Made by a program: the position numbers and the translations under genes. This document shows, piece after piece, positions 23,077-34,700 of a stretch of DNA of 64,000 bases. This DNA is from Luidia sarsii (Eukaryota > Echinodermata > Asteroidea > Paxillosida > Luidiidae): NCBI GenBank assembly GCA_949987565.1, contig OX465115.1:15003242-15067241 (forward strand). Reading direction: 5' to 3'. Numbering within the stretch: position 1 is the stretch's first letter; each line of letters begins with the position of its first letter. The notes under the pieces are model-generated. The model ran no database searches and was not told the DNA's origin. It saw nothing but the letters and a program-made list of their open reading frames with translations.

Positions 23077-23112
23077 TTCTTGTTAGGTGGGCGGATGATT
23101 TTCTCTTCACCT

Positions 23113-26100
23113 TTAGACTTTGAGGACCATGGGAGCCACCAAGCTGTCGGCAAGCTCCTTCCCCTTGACCGCCTCCACGAGAGCCAGCGCAAACTCAAAG
23201 GCGGTACCCGGCCCACGGCTGGTAATCAACTGCCCGTCCCGGACCACACGCTCCTCCAAGTACGTATAATCACCTAGCAAGGACAGGCACATGGCAAACT
23301 ATTGGTGAAAAGATATCCTCAAACAAACGAATCGTTAATTTTTTTTTTAAACAATTTACAGAAATGAAAAAAATGGCAAAGAAAACTTTGACTGGACCGG
23401 GATTTGAACCAGAGACCTCTGGTTTTGCGTACCAGTGCTCTTACCATCTGAGCAATCCAGCTCTTAGATGGTGGCCTTCCCCAAATAGTCAACTAGTCTT
23501 TGCCGGGGTTGGCAACAGGCTAGAAAGATCAGGGGCTGATCTCACCAAGCCTTACAATGCATCGTAACTCACTTTACGATGGATACCCCATCGTAAGTTG
23601 AAGTGGGCAGTACGGATTTTGTGCACCACTCATCGCCTTGCGATTGATCATGAGTTACAACTGGCTTGATGAAATCAATCACAGGGACTCAACATTTCCG
23701 AGATTTATCAATAAAGTTGCTTCGAAGAGTTAAAAATCTATGCACTAGCAGTTATTTCGGGGCATAAGGCAAAGTTCGTTTGCTTGTGCAATACCACAAT
23801 TTCCACCATTTCTCGGTGCACGAGCCGTGGGCGAGAAACAGTGCTGTTCCGCGAGAACTGACTTTGCTGCCCCCCAAAAAAAGAAAAAAGGACTCGTTCT
23901 CACCGCATGCCTCCATCTTGTCCTTGACCCCCGGGTGAGAGGTCACTCTCTTGCCCTTGCCGATGCCGTGGCTAAGAAGAGCCGTTGGTCCTTGGGAGGA
24001 GGGGAAAAGTAGTTCCATTTACTTATCCATGGATACCAAATGTGGGTAAGTTTTGAAAATATGATGGACTGACACTGTCCATGGTGCTTTCAGTTCCACC
24101 GGTTTCCTTGACGGGGAACCGGTTCTTCTCATCCAGCCCATGCATTCCTGAATGACAAGGGCATGATGGGATTAGAGGGCAGGGCACCGGTCATCGATGC
24201 AGGATCCTATGGGATCTCGCCCCCTGGGGACCGACCAGTGAAGCCTTGCCTACCTGCGCAGATGGCCCCTATGATTTTCCCCGCAGCCTCGTATTCCTTC
24301 AGTATTGCGCCGACTCTTTCCGACTGCAAAGGGAAAGAAAAGCAAATGAGAGAGCAAGAGGTGACTGGTAACCTGCAAGTACAAGTAACTTACAAAATTG
24401 AACCACACAGAAATCTTTATCATCAGTAGTCCATGAAGAAAAGTGAATTTTGCTGAAAAATGGCAATACTGTCTTCTGCATCATAGATATAATCTTTTAT
24501 AATGTTTGCATCGAGGAGAATGAAAACCTATGAGGGTTTGCCCTACTCGACGTAATAAGCACTGTTTGCTCAGTGCTTTGCCCGATTGCCTGCTGAAATA
24601 AATACAGGCCGCTTGGGTGGGATTTGAAACCTGGGACTCCTTCTTTCTAGTGCAGACGTCTTAGACACTTGACCAGTGAGCTGGTCGAGGCCTCGAGGTC
24701 CGACGTTTCGATCCAAGCAGGACCTTTCTCAAAGGCAGAATCTAAACCAGGACTTTTCTAACTCGGCTAATTGATGCAGCATCAAATCCTCTCTGACCTT
24801 GGCCAAGTTCTTTGTGCCGGCTCCTCCTGGCAAGATAACGACGTCAAAGAGTCCCTGAAACATCGACAGAGAAAAAGAAAAATCACAATTGCAAAGGAAG
24901 AATTGCAATTATCGGTGAAGCCTGAAATTTGTTTGATTCAGCACACCAGAAACCCAGAAAACCTGTGAGAGTTTCAGCATCCAACAGTGACATCTGCGAA
25001 TAATCAATCTCATGTTTATTCAGTGATTCCCTGTGCATTCCTCGACGTCTGTTTCCATTTATTCCGCTCGACAGACAACTGGTATTGATTGGCATCAATG
25101 CCACACGGGAACAGCTGGTACTGCGAGGCCTAGACTAGCAAACAGGGCACAGATTATCGGTACCCTCTGATACAGGGGCCCTGCGTAAGGGTCTATGGAC
25201 AGCCCAGACTGGCAAAATTCCCCCAGCAAATCAATGCTTTTTCTGTAGCATCGGTGTCGAGCCAGGCACAATAAGGTTCTCTCTAAATGGTACCAGCAGG
25301 TGGAAGAGGCTCACTCACAAAGGTACAACCATGTACACAGTGTCGCTGCAAACCTCTTCATCTAAAAAGAAATGGCAAAGAAAACTGTCACTGGACCGAG
25401 ATTTGAACCCAAGACCTCTGGTTTTGCATACCAGTGCTCTTACCATCTGAGCTACCCAGCCCTTAGATGGCGGCCTTCCCAAATAGTCAACTAGTCTTTG
25501 ACACACGAGTGCTCTTAATTTCCGCCTGAGCTATCCAGCCCTTAGATGGTGGCCTTCCCAAATAGTCAACTAGTCTTTGCTGGAGTGTGGGCACCAGTCA
25601 GAAGCAATTCAACCATTAACTGCCGTATATATCTCCAGGGATCACACCCCCTGCAAACAACCAATTGTTGCAGACTTGAATTGTACCACGGCAGCTTACA
25701 GCTGTTGGGACCTAACTAGGATTTGTTTGCATACGTGGCAGTGACTGAACAAAACTGCACCCATTTGCGACTACATGAGCTGTATCTAAAGCACAGACTT
25801 TCAAGAGGGTTTGCCCGGTGGAATCACAATAGGGTCATTTCCACTGCCAAAATAATCGCGATTTCAATTGCGATTCAAAAACCGGGGGGGGGGGGGGTTT
25901 GCTCGCGTTCACACAGGCCGCAAAATTGTGTCGCAAAAAAATAGCGAGCTGATTGTGGTTAGCAGTTGTGGTCAAATGGTCTCAATTAAAAAAAAAAATC
26001 ATGCATCTGTTGATTGCTGTTGCACAGGGCAAAAAAAATATGGTTAAGACAAGATTGGCAACCATATTTCACTTGATGCTTATTGCACTCGACCTGTGTT

Positions 26101-26998
26101 CTAATGTCGGTCGCTTAGCAGTAGCACAAAATACATGAGGAACTTTGGCTGGAAATCTGATTCTTTTGAGGAAGGTTTTTCCTGCTTAGTTGATTTTTTG
26201 GTGCTTAGAGGGCTCTCTGAAAATGGCCTGAGATCCCTCAGTGAGCTTTGCCCTGCAGGCGGTACCTGTTTGGCTGCATCTTCCAGGCTCTTGTCGGGAA
26301 CGAGGACGACGCCGCGACTGCAGGTGACTGGGTCGGCGCCGTCCAGTCCAGCCACGATCACGTCAAACTAGATGCACAGGAAAACAAAAAAAACACAACA
26401 AAACTTGCAAAATAACTCAAGAATGATCAATCCTTGCAATCCGAGTAGCAGGGCATTTCTCAAACTCAAACTCAAACTCAAAGGTGAAGAAAGGTTCCGC
26501 CACAATCAGAACCTTTTTGGAAACCAACATATACTTCACAAGATTTTAGAGGGCCTAACTTTAAGATCCTAGCAGGATCTTTCTCAAACTAAGGCTATCT
26601 CTGCCTTTGAGAAAGGTCCTGCTACTGCTAGGATCGAAACGTCAGGCCCACTAAATTTTGAGATTTGCATTTTGGTAATTTTAGTCAGTAAGCAGTTTCA
26701 AGTTTGCAACAGTTTTGTTTTTGATAATAAGCCAGGAAGCTAGATCTGAGTCTGAACACAGGCCCGAACGACTGTCCTCGTTTTAATCAGCATAGTCTAG
26801 AAATAAAATTGACACGTAGTAGTACTACTACTACTAGCTAGTGTCTCATCGTACGATGTGCACAGCTGTGTTGATATAATTATAACTACGTACGTGTACG
26901 GATTACGGTAGGCTTACTTTTGCTCGTCTCAGCACATCAACTGGGATAACGGTCTCCATTTCCTCAGCTCCCGTTGCCAAAATCAACAGCGCAGACAT
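23113..26998 (-). CDS. PARK7: Protein deglycase DJ-1 (PARK7), complete, six exons
   Basis: Coding exons on the minus strand: 26998-26918, 26367-26266, 24854-24798, 24323-24254, 23990-23904, 23273-23113; every intron is GT-AG and phases agree. The product is 185 residues, close to the roughly 189 of animal DJ-1. It starts [19 protein letters not shown] and ends in LKV. The nucleophile-elbow cysteine is C102 in GAICAG (human C106), with E15 (human E18) and H122 (human H126); C43 matches human C46, whereas the human C53 position is Val. DJ-1 is a cytosolic and mitochondrial oxidative-stress sensor of the DJ-1/PfpI fold, a dimeric chaperone/glyoxalase-deglycase. Introns carry SINEs, MITEs and foldback elements. 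ATG to ATG distance to divergent FHAD1 is about 0.8 kb, suggesting a shared promoter region. Confidence 0.97.
23355..23520 (-). mobile_element. tRNA-derived SINE in PARK7 intron 5
   Basis: Reverse-oriented copy of the same family as 14481-15060: GGATTTGAACC (B box), GTGCTCTTACCATCTGAGC (A-box side), then CTTAGATGGTGGCCTTCCC and AGTCAACTAGTCTTTGCCGG. Confidence 0.85.
23533..23690. mobile_element. MITE-like element in PARK7 intron 5
   Basis: Related to 36888-37043 in FHAD1 intron 11: CATCGTAACTCA, TTACGATGGATACCCCATCG, CTCATCGCCTTGCGATTGAT, with inverted ends near TCACCAAGCC and GGCTTGATGAAATC. Confidence 0.7.
24515..24695 (-). mobile_element. Second tRNA-derived SINE family, copy in PARK7 intron 3
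   Basis: Minus-strand relative of 43890-44080: GAGGGTTTGCCCTACTCGAC, GCTCAGTGCTTTGCC, a B-box region GGGATTTGAAACC, then an A-box-like CTGGTCGAGGC end. A short foldback-element fragment (24700-24741) abuts it. Confidence 0.75.
25366..25670 (-). mobile_element. tRNA-derived SINE with duplicated head, PARK7 intron 2
   Basis: Two head modules in tandem (CTTAGATGGCGGCCTTCCC and CTTAGATGGTGGCCTTCCC about 75 bp apart), then the leader ending at CTCCAGGGATCACACCCCC. Shows that the 75-bp head duplication also occurs in isolated copies. Confidence 0.85.
25835..25990. mobile_element. Inverted-repeat element with AATCGCGATT motifs, copy 2
   Basis: Near-reverse-complement relationship with 61035-61205 (TCATTTCCACTGCC, AATCGCGATTTCAATTGCG, GAGCTGATTGTGGTTAGCAG, TTGTGGTCAAATGGT). 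Interrupted by a G run at 25882-25898. In PARK7 intron 2. Confidence 0.65.
26548..26712 (+). mobile_element. Foldback element, degraded copy in PARK7 intron 1
   Basis: Degraded left arm (GATCCTAGCAGGATCTTTCTC), intact right arm (GCCTTTGAGAAAGGTCCTGC to CGTCAGGCCCACTAAATTTT) and tail (GTCAGTAAGCAGTTTCAAG). Confidence 0.75.
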
Positions 26999-27820
26999 CT
27001 TTCTTTTTCAGTGCGATCTTCACCTGGTACTAAACTGTCTTTGAACGCTGATCGACTGGACGATCCGACCCTTTTTGAAGCAGCAAAACGAATACTTCGA
27101 AACACGTTCAATACCAAAAACACCCCAGCTGTGAATCGATCGCGAAATACCGTGACACTTGACACGTGCGGCAGCCTCCCGGGTCATAGGTCATATTATT
27201 ATTTTGGAGAATATATGAATATTTATGATCATAAATATTCATCAGGCCCTCGTTTCTTTTCGAACATTTTCGGCATTTTGTCGCGTCTGTATTTAGTGAT
27301 GGAGATTCAATGCGCAGGGTACACAAAGCATGACTCTTACTATAGTCTTTCTGACTTTGATAGAAAGTAAGAAACCTGTTTTTATAGTGGAAAAGACCAT
27401 TTCCTTACCAGGTTTGAATTCGCCAGCCGCCGAGAGAGGGCGCAAAACTGTTTATGGTCGTCAGTCCGTTCCCTGGATACCGTGCGCAGGCGCACTGCAA
27501 CCATAACTGAATGCCAATCAATTATACCCTTGTGTCGGCAACGAACAGGTGAATAAGGGTCTTCAGATAACTGTTTTTTAACCGATTTCCGAGTTCCACC
27601 ATGATCCCCCAGAACTGACGACAAGTCGAAATGGATAATACCTCAACGAGTTGCACCAAGGAGCTTTGAAGTCGACTGTGTCTCTGTTCTTTGGCGAGTT
27701 ATCCGGGGTGATTTTCGACCCAACGAACCTGCGGGGTAACGGCCAGTCGTGTGTGTGTGTGTGTGTCCCTTTCTGATCTAAGATCATCATCAATATTTCA
27801 TTGGATACCATTCGGCCAAG
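26999..27820. promoter_or_regulatory. Divergent intergenic region between PARK7 and FHAD1
   Basis: Start codons of two genes face away from each other across about 820 bp. Near the PARK7 side I see an E-box CACGTG (27163-27168), a direct repeat GGGTCA-T-AGGTCA (27181-27193) that matches a nuclear-receptor DR1 site, and a 28-bp perfect palindrome (27215-27242) centred on TGATCA. A GT microsatellite lies at 27750-27765 just upstream of FHAD1. Transcription start sites cannot be placed from sequence alone; site calls are motif matches only. Confidence 0.45.
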
Positions 27821-28701
27821 ATGGTGAAGGGATTTCTGAAGAGCTCCGAGGGGGTCTTCCAGCTCTCTCCCGGCGTTACCGTCGTCGGCCGGGAAGGCTC
27901 CGACTTAATTATCGAGGTAATTATTCACGTACTGATCATTTATGAAGAAATACAAACAGTTCACTTTGATCAAAACCTCCTACCTCCATGATCAAAACAA
28001 TGATTAACATAAACACTACCACTGCCCACTGTCACTGACAGTGAAAGATAGTATAAATCATTAAAAATGTATTAACTAGTAATATTACTTTATTAGGCCT
28101 ACTCATAAGTAGGGCCACGGTTATACAGCTTTTAAGTGCATCACATCAGATTTTCTATCCATCTCATTTTTTTAAATGATTTTTGACATGTAACTAGTAA
28201 CTGGCAGTATAAAAAAACAGTATTAACTATTTATTTGGACCACATTTACTGAAGCTACTGGTACTACTAGTACTACTAGTATTTTGACATAAATGGAAAT
28301 CAATTTTGAAAAATGGCAAAAAAAAAACAACTTTGACTGGGCTGGGACTTGAGCCCAAGACCTCTGGTTTTCCGTTTTTGGGGGAACCGGACTGGGCGGG
28401 TACCCAAAAATTGACCACAGGCCTATAAATCTCTCTGCATTTTGGAGAGATTATTTCTAAAACACAAACAATTGGTTTGTATTTGTCGCTGCAGTCGCCC
28501 GCTGTAGAGCACCAGCACGCCATTATAGAGTACAGCGACGCCGAGTCCTGCTACGTCCTGCAGGACCTGAACACTGCGCACGGCACCTACGTCAATGACT
28601 GCCGCGTGCAGAACGCCGCCGTGCGTCTGGCACCCGGAGACGTCGTGCGTTTTTCGTACTCTGGATTTCCCATGGAATTAGATGTCGAAGATGCGCCAAA
28701 G
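27821..28701 (+). other. FHA domain exons 1-2 of FHAD1
   Basis: Exon 1 supplies strand 1-3 and the conserved GR of VVGREGSDL (R24). Exon 2 supplies the Ser/His region (SPAVEHQHA, residues 33-41) and the loop NTAHGTYVN (58-66). In typical FHA domains this loop is N-G-T; here the Asn before Gly is His (H61-G62), which may weaken or alter phosphopeptide binding. The exon 1/exon 2 join is in phase 0. Confidence 0.85.
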
Positions 28702-31700
28702 GTATAGTCTGGTACCCGATGCTCGACAGATTTGAATCCATTTCCTGGCCTCGACCATCACGGTAGTCAAGTGGTTACGTTTGCTCGAGTACCTATGGTC
28801 ACATTTAGGAGGCATTATTTATGACTTTCCGATCCTATCAGCGCCAGTTCTACTAAAGGCTTTTCCTTATTGGGTCAAACAAATAGGAAAACCTGACTGG
28901 GAACTTTTTGGGGGGGAAAATAAATTGATAAAAAAAAGGCCAAGATTTGAAATTGATACCTCTGGTTAAATTTGTGTACCAGCACTCTTACCTTCTGAGC
29001 TATCCATCCCTTAGATGGCGGCCATCCCAAATAGCTAACTAGTCTTTGCCGGGGTGGGAGAGCCAGTCAGAAGCAATTCAACCATTACCGGTAACTGCCG
29101 TATATCTTCAGGTGTCTATCACACCCCCGTTGAATAACGGTTATTTTGAGAGCCACACTCCTTGAAAGAGAAGTGCTACATGGTTTCACTGCAAACCTCT
29201 GACTTAATATTTCCGTGTAAAGACTTAGTACCGTGCAAAGTCTTACCTCCCGATGTTTACGGTGCGGCCGTTCTGTCCCCAGGTGTCCTACCCGCCCGTC
29301 CAGCAGAGACCTGCCTGGGGCATGCCTCTGAGGGTCATCAATGACCGCGTACCCATCGCCGGCCCTCCCCAGCAACTCCCCCACCTCGCCGGCACCGAGA
29401 TGCCCTACGGAAGCCCCGGCGCTGCGGGGAACCAGTCGCAGCTGCCCCAGATCAACGCAGCGCCGTCAGCCCCAGCGGCAGCTAGCAGTCCCGGCTTTGC
29501 CGCACCAGCACCCGCGGTGGCGCCGGTCGGCCAGTCGCCGTCGGCGTGGGCCAGCACGGCCGGCGGGGTGGTGCCCAGGCCGCCGCGGCCGCGACCCAAC
29601 AGCGCCGGGACGCGGCGGGGCAGCGTGGGAAGCAGCTCCCTGGCCAACGCCAGTCCCAACAACAGCCCCCTGCCGGCCAGACGAGGTGAGATCACTTCCA
29701 CTCTCAAGCTCCGTAGTAGGGTTGCACCATAACTACGGGCAGGCCATTGTCAGGCCATTAGCAGGCCATTGCCAGGTCATTAGCAGACCATTGCCAGCCC
29801 ATTGCCAGGCCATTACCAGGCCATTGCCAGGCCATTGCCAGGCCATTACCAGGCCATTGCCAGGCCATTGCCAGGCCATTAGCAGACCATTGCCAGACCA
29901 TTGCCAGCCCATTGCCAGTCCATTGCCAGGCCATTAGCAGGCCATTGCCTATAGCAGGGTTGCAAAATAACTATTGGCCTCAAGACATACAATTTCCACT
30001 GGCCCATCATTTGTATTTTTTCAACAGGCCCACAATTCACCACTGCATAGCTTGAAACGTCTTTTAACTAGCCTGTCTGGCCAATTCACTGCCCAGTTAA
30101 TATTGGAGTCTGGTAGCCCTGGTTGTCCAATCTGACAAAGAGAAATGTTTAAAAATGTCAAACCCTTGCTATTCACACCTAATGTCTTTATCTAAAAATT
30201 TAGTGGGTCTGACATTTCGATCCTAGCAGGACCTTTCTCAAAGGCAGAGTGTTTATGTTTGAATGTGTCTCGTAGTGAGTGGAGGTTGGGTCAGCACGGC
30301 CGGAGCCAGGACAGTGGTCACTTCGCAGCAGGTTGCTGGCAGTCCGGGGGCACGGGGGTCACCGGTCAATGAGGTCATGTCTCTCCACGAGAAGGTAAAT
30401 TTTGGAATGATATTCAGGTCACAGCATTGTAAAACCTTTTTTTTTTTTTTTTTTATTTCGCCCAACACAAGGCCCTAAAAGGCCACTCAAGGTGAGGGTT
30501 AAAAGAAAGTAATGAGTACAAGAACCAGGAGATCAGGAGGAAGAAAGATGAGCATTTCATTTGAATTTAGACAAATCTCAAAAAAAAGGGGGCCTGACGT
30601 TTCGATCCCAGCAGGACCTTTCTCAAAGGAATTTAGACAAGTTATAAGAAAGGGGAAACAGGTTGTAGGTAGAGAATTCTATAGTTCAGCAGTGTGCGGG
30701 AAGAAGCTAGAGGAGTAAGAGTTTTAGAAGAGTTCTGCTTCGTCCCTTTTGTCTCGCAGGAGCAGCGCTTGCTTCGCATGGGGGATGAGATCAACCGCCT
30801 GGCCGTCTTTGAGTCGGAGTCCCAGCGTAAGGACGGCGTCATCGCCCAGCTGCGGGACGAGATGGAAGCCCTGGCTGCCCAGCTGCGGCAGGCCCAGGCC
30901 GACGGGCAGCCTGGCAGCGGCGGGAACGGCATGAACGGCGGCGGGGACGGTCACACCGCCGCCGCCCTGCATACGCGGGTCAAGGAGCTGGAGGCAGACA
31001 TCCACCGCAAGCAGCTGGAGATCAATGCTCTTAAAGAGCAGGTGAGTGTCCGTGGGGGGAGGAGAGAGGTGAAGGAGAGAGAGAGAGGAGAAAGAGAGGA
31101 AGAGGGGAGTAGGGATAGAGAGGAAGAGGGAGAGGGGAGATGTGAGTGAGAGAGAGGGGAGGAGAGAGACTGTGAGAGAGAGGGGAGAGAGGAAGAGGGA
31201 AAGAGGGGAGCGATGTGAGGGAGAGAGAAGAGAAGAGAAACTGTGAGATGGAGAGGGGGAGATATAAGGGAGAGAATGGTGGGAGGAGAGAGACTGTGAA
31301 AGAGGAGAGAGAAGAGGGATGGGGGAGAGAGGAGGTAAGGGATGGAGGGTAGAGAGAGGGAAAAGGGAGAAAGAGGGGGAGAGAGAGATGGAGGGATAGG
31401 CATAGAGAGAGATAAAGTGACATCTACAGGTATATACATGTAAATCAGTGCTTGCATAGTTGTCCCGTTTAACCATCAAAGATTGATCTATTCCTTCCAG
31501 GCAATGCCATTCCAGCAGGCACTCATGATTCACTAACCATCTTCATCTCTCTCCCCCCCCCCCTCCCCCTGCCCCCACAGATGACGAAAATGCGCCCGGA
31601 GAGCTCGGACCCCATGGAGAACGTGGCCCACCTGCGAAGCACCCTCGCCCAGAAGGAGCGCGACCAGACGGTGCTGCGGCAGGACCTGGACCGGGCCAAG

Positions 31701-34700
31701 AAGGACCGGGCGACGGCCAACGGGCTGGTCACCAGCCTTCAGCGGGACATGTCCAATCGGGACAACACCATCTGCCGGATCCGGGGCGAGCTTGAGATCG
31801 TCAAGCGGGAGCTACGCGAGAAAGAGGTCTCACTCTCTGCAATGACGGCCAAGGTAATATTATTATTATTTTTTTTTTTTTTTAAGGCCACTTCTTGGGT
31901 GCTTTTCACAAAGGGGAAGAATATTTTGGTCGTTGTCGTTTTTCTAAACCCACACCTGCATGATCCTGTTATGACATCACAAATTTGCTCATGAATATTG
32001 ATATATTCTCATCGGCCAATTTTTCATTTTCTAAAGCTTTAATTTCATAACGGAATGTAAATTCTTGAAAAGATTGCCTGATTTGGTCCAAAAATGTACC
32101 AAGTATAAAAACTTTATACATTTTTTTTTAAGCTCTAATTTCATTACGGTATTTTATTTCTTGAAAAGATTGCCTGTTTTGGTCCAAAAATGTACCAAAT
32201 ATAAAAACTTATTTCACACACCTTTCACTTAGATTTGTGCTCTCAGATTGTCCTTACACGAATGAGCAAACCTGATCAACTCGTCTCACTCACTTTAAAC
32301 TCCTTTAATAATGAGACCACGGAAAGCCTTCTTCTCTCCTTCCCCCAACCGACCTCTTTTTTCGTCTCGCCCGTCGTAGTTCTCGCGGTTCCGAGAGAAC
32401 AAAAAGCACGAGGAAGAGATGTCCGTCCGCAACAAGGAGCTCCTTAGCATGAAGCAAGTAAGTCCGCGTGCTGTGGACCCACCCCAGAAAACCACTAATC
32501 TTTTCTGCTTCTTTCCCTCTCCCCCTCTTCCCTCTCCCCTCTCCCCCTCTTCACCTCTCCCCCTCTCCCCCTCTCCCCCTCTCCCCCATCTCCCCTCTCC
32601 CCCTCTCCCCCTCTCCCCCTCTCCCCCTCTCCCCCTCTCCCCCATCTCCCCTCTCCCCCTCTCCCCCTCTCCCCCTCTCCCCCTCTCCCCCTCTCCCCCT
32701 CTCCCCCCTCTCCCTCTCCCCCCTCTCCCTCTCCCCCTCTCCCCCTCTCCCCCTCTCCCCTCTCCCCCTCTCCCCCTCTCCCCCTCTCCCCCATCTCCCC
32801 TCTCCCCCTCTCCCCCTCTCCCCCTCTCCCCCTCTCCCCCTCTCCCCCTCTCCCCCCTCTCCCTCTCCCCCTCTCCCCCTCTCCCCCTCTCCCCTCTCTC
32901 CCTCTCCCCTCTCCCCCTCTCCCCCTCTCCCCCTCTCCCCCTCTCCCCTCTCCCCCTCTCCCCCTCTCCCCCATCTCCCCTCTCCCCCTCTCCCCCTCTC
33001 CCCCTCTCCCCCCTCTCCCTCTCCCCCTCTCCCCCTCTCCCCCTCTCCCCTCTCCCCCTCTCCCCCTCTCCCCCATCTCCCCTCTCCCCCTCTCCCCATT
33101 TCCCTCTCTCCCCATCTCCCCTCTCCCCCTCTCCCCTTCTCCCCATCTCCACCTCTCCCCCATTCCCCCCTCTCCCTCTCCCCCATCTTCCCCTCTCCCC
33201 CTCTCCCTCTCTCCCTCTCTCCCCCTCTCCCTCTCTCCCAATCTCCCCTCTCCCCCCTCCCCCTCTCCCACATCTCCCCATCTCTCCTTCTCCCCATCTC
33301 CCCTCTCCCCATCTCCCCGTCTTCCCCATCTCTCTCTCCCCCCTCTCCCCCATCTCCCCCTCTCCCTCTCTCCCCATCTCCCCCTCTCCCTCTCTCCCAA
33401 TCTCCCCTCTCCCCATCTCCCCCTCTCCCTCTCTCCCAATCTCCCCTCTCCCCCCTCCCCCTCTCCCACATCTCCCCACCTCTCCTTCTCCCCTCTCCCC
33501 ATCTCCCCTCTCCCCATCTCCCCCCTCTCCCCTCTCCCCCTTCTGTCCACTGATGATAGTTGAGGGACACAGAGAGCAATGTTGCGCAACTCCGAGAGCA
33601 ACTCCTGAATAGGGAGCGCTTGGTGTCCGGGAGCGCAGATGTAAGTCTTAGAGCAACATCTGAAACCCCGCATTCAGCCGCTAGCTCGCTCGCTCCTTGG
33701 GGTTGGGTTGTCAGTTAACTCTGGCCCTGTGCCAAACTTTGCAGGCTTGGCCGCTATGGGAAAATGTTCATAAAAAAAAAAAATCCCATAGGGACCGAGT
33801 TGGTTATGGACCGAGTTGACCTGAAACCCACTCCTTAGCATAATCATCCATTTTTTCTATTTTCTTCTTTTGCTGCATCTTTTGTTTCATCTTTTGCTTC
33901 CTGTCATCTCCTTGCCCACTTGTCCGCACCGGATTTTCTTTTTTTTTCAGACAGGCTTTGTAGAATAGACCAATTGTGCGATGTCATCACGTGACTTATA
34001 GTGGGTATTCCCGTATGGTCTCGGGTTCAAACTCCGGAATCTTCTTCACAGTTTTCGAGAAAGAAAAGCCTTGATCGAGCAAACAAGTGCAACAATCGTC
34101 ATGCACTTTACAACAGTGGCACCTTGATATGGGGGCCGCCATGTTTTTTTTTAATTGTTTGAAACCCACTGTAGGTCACGTGACTCAATTGGTCCGAGTC
34201 AATTTGGAAGGGAAAAGAATTGAGCCAAATTTTGCTGATCGTAGAATTCATCCTCTTTTTTCCCCTTTTTTTACTGAGTTTCTGAGAAGAGCCAAATCAC
34301 TCAACATCTCAGACACTGTGTGTTCTCTCTGTTGTCTTGAGACTGTCTTGACAGAGCACATTGTTTCTGATACACGGAGTGTCGTGGCTCTTCTCAGAAC
34401 CACACCGACTTCAACAAATCCAGTGGATCACAATCTCCTGTCTGAAACCCTTGAAGTAGTTCCTCTTAGTTTGCCAACTTAGCTTCCAAGTCCTGGTCGG
34501 TCACGCGTTCCTGTGCATTCACATGCTTGTTTGAATGGAGTCAGGGGGAGTCTAGTGACTAGACATACCTCGACCAAGTGACGGTCATAGTCTCTGGACT
34601 GGTGCCTTGCCAGAAAACAGACTCATCAGTGACTGTAGCAAATGCAAGCTACTGAAGTCTAGCGACTAGACATGCCTCAACCAGGTGATGGTCATAGTCT

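Noticed and set aside
27215..27242. Palindrome as a transcription terminator
   Set aside because: Intrinsic terminators of this type are bacterial; the context is a eukaryotic divergent promoter region.
32295..33673. Several overlapping 340-400 codon frames on both strands
   Set aside because: CCCCCTCT microsatellite; open in all frames because of composition. Only exons 7 and 8 at its edges are supported.
34087..34482. 131-codon frame as an extra FHAD1 exon in intron 8
   Set aside because: Begins inside a MITE copy, lacks coiled-coil character, and exons 8 and 9 already join in phase.
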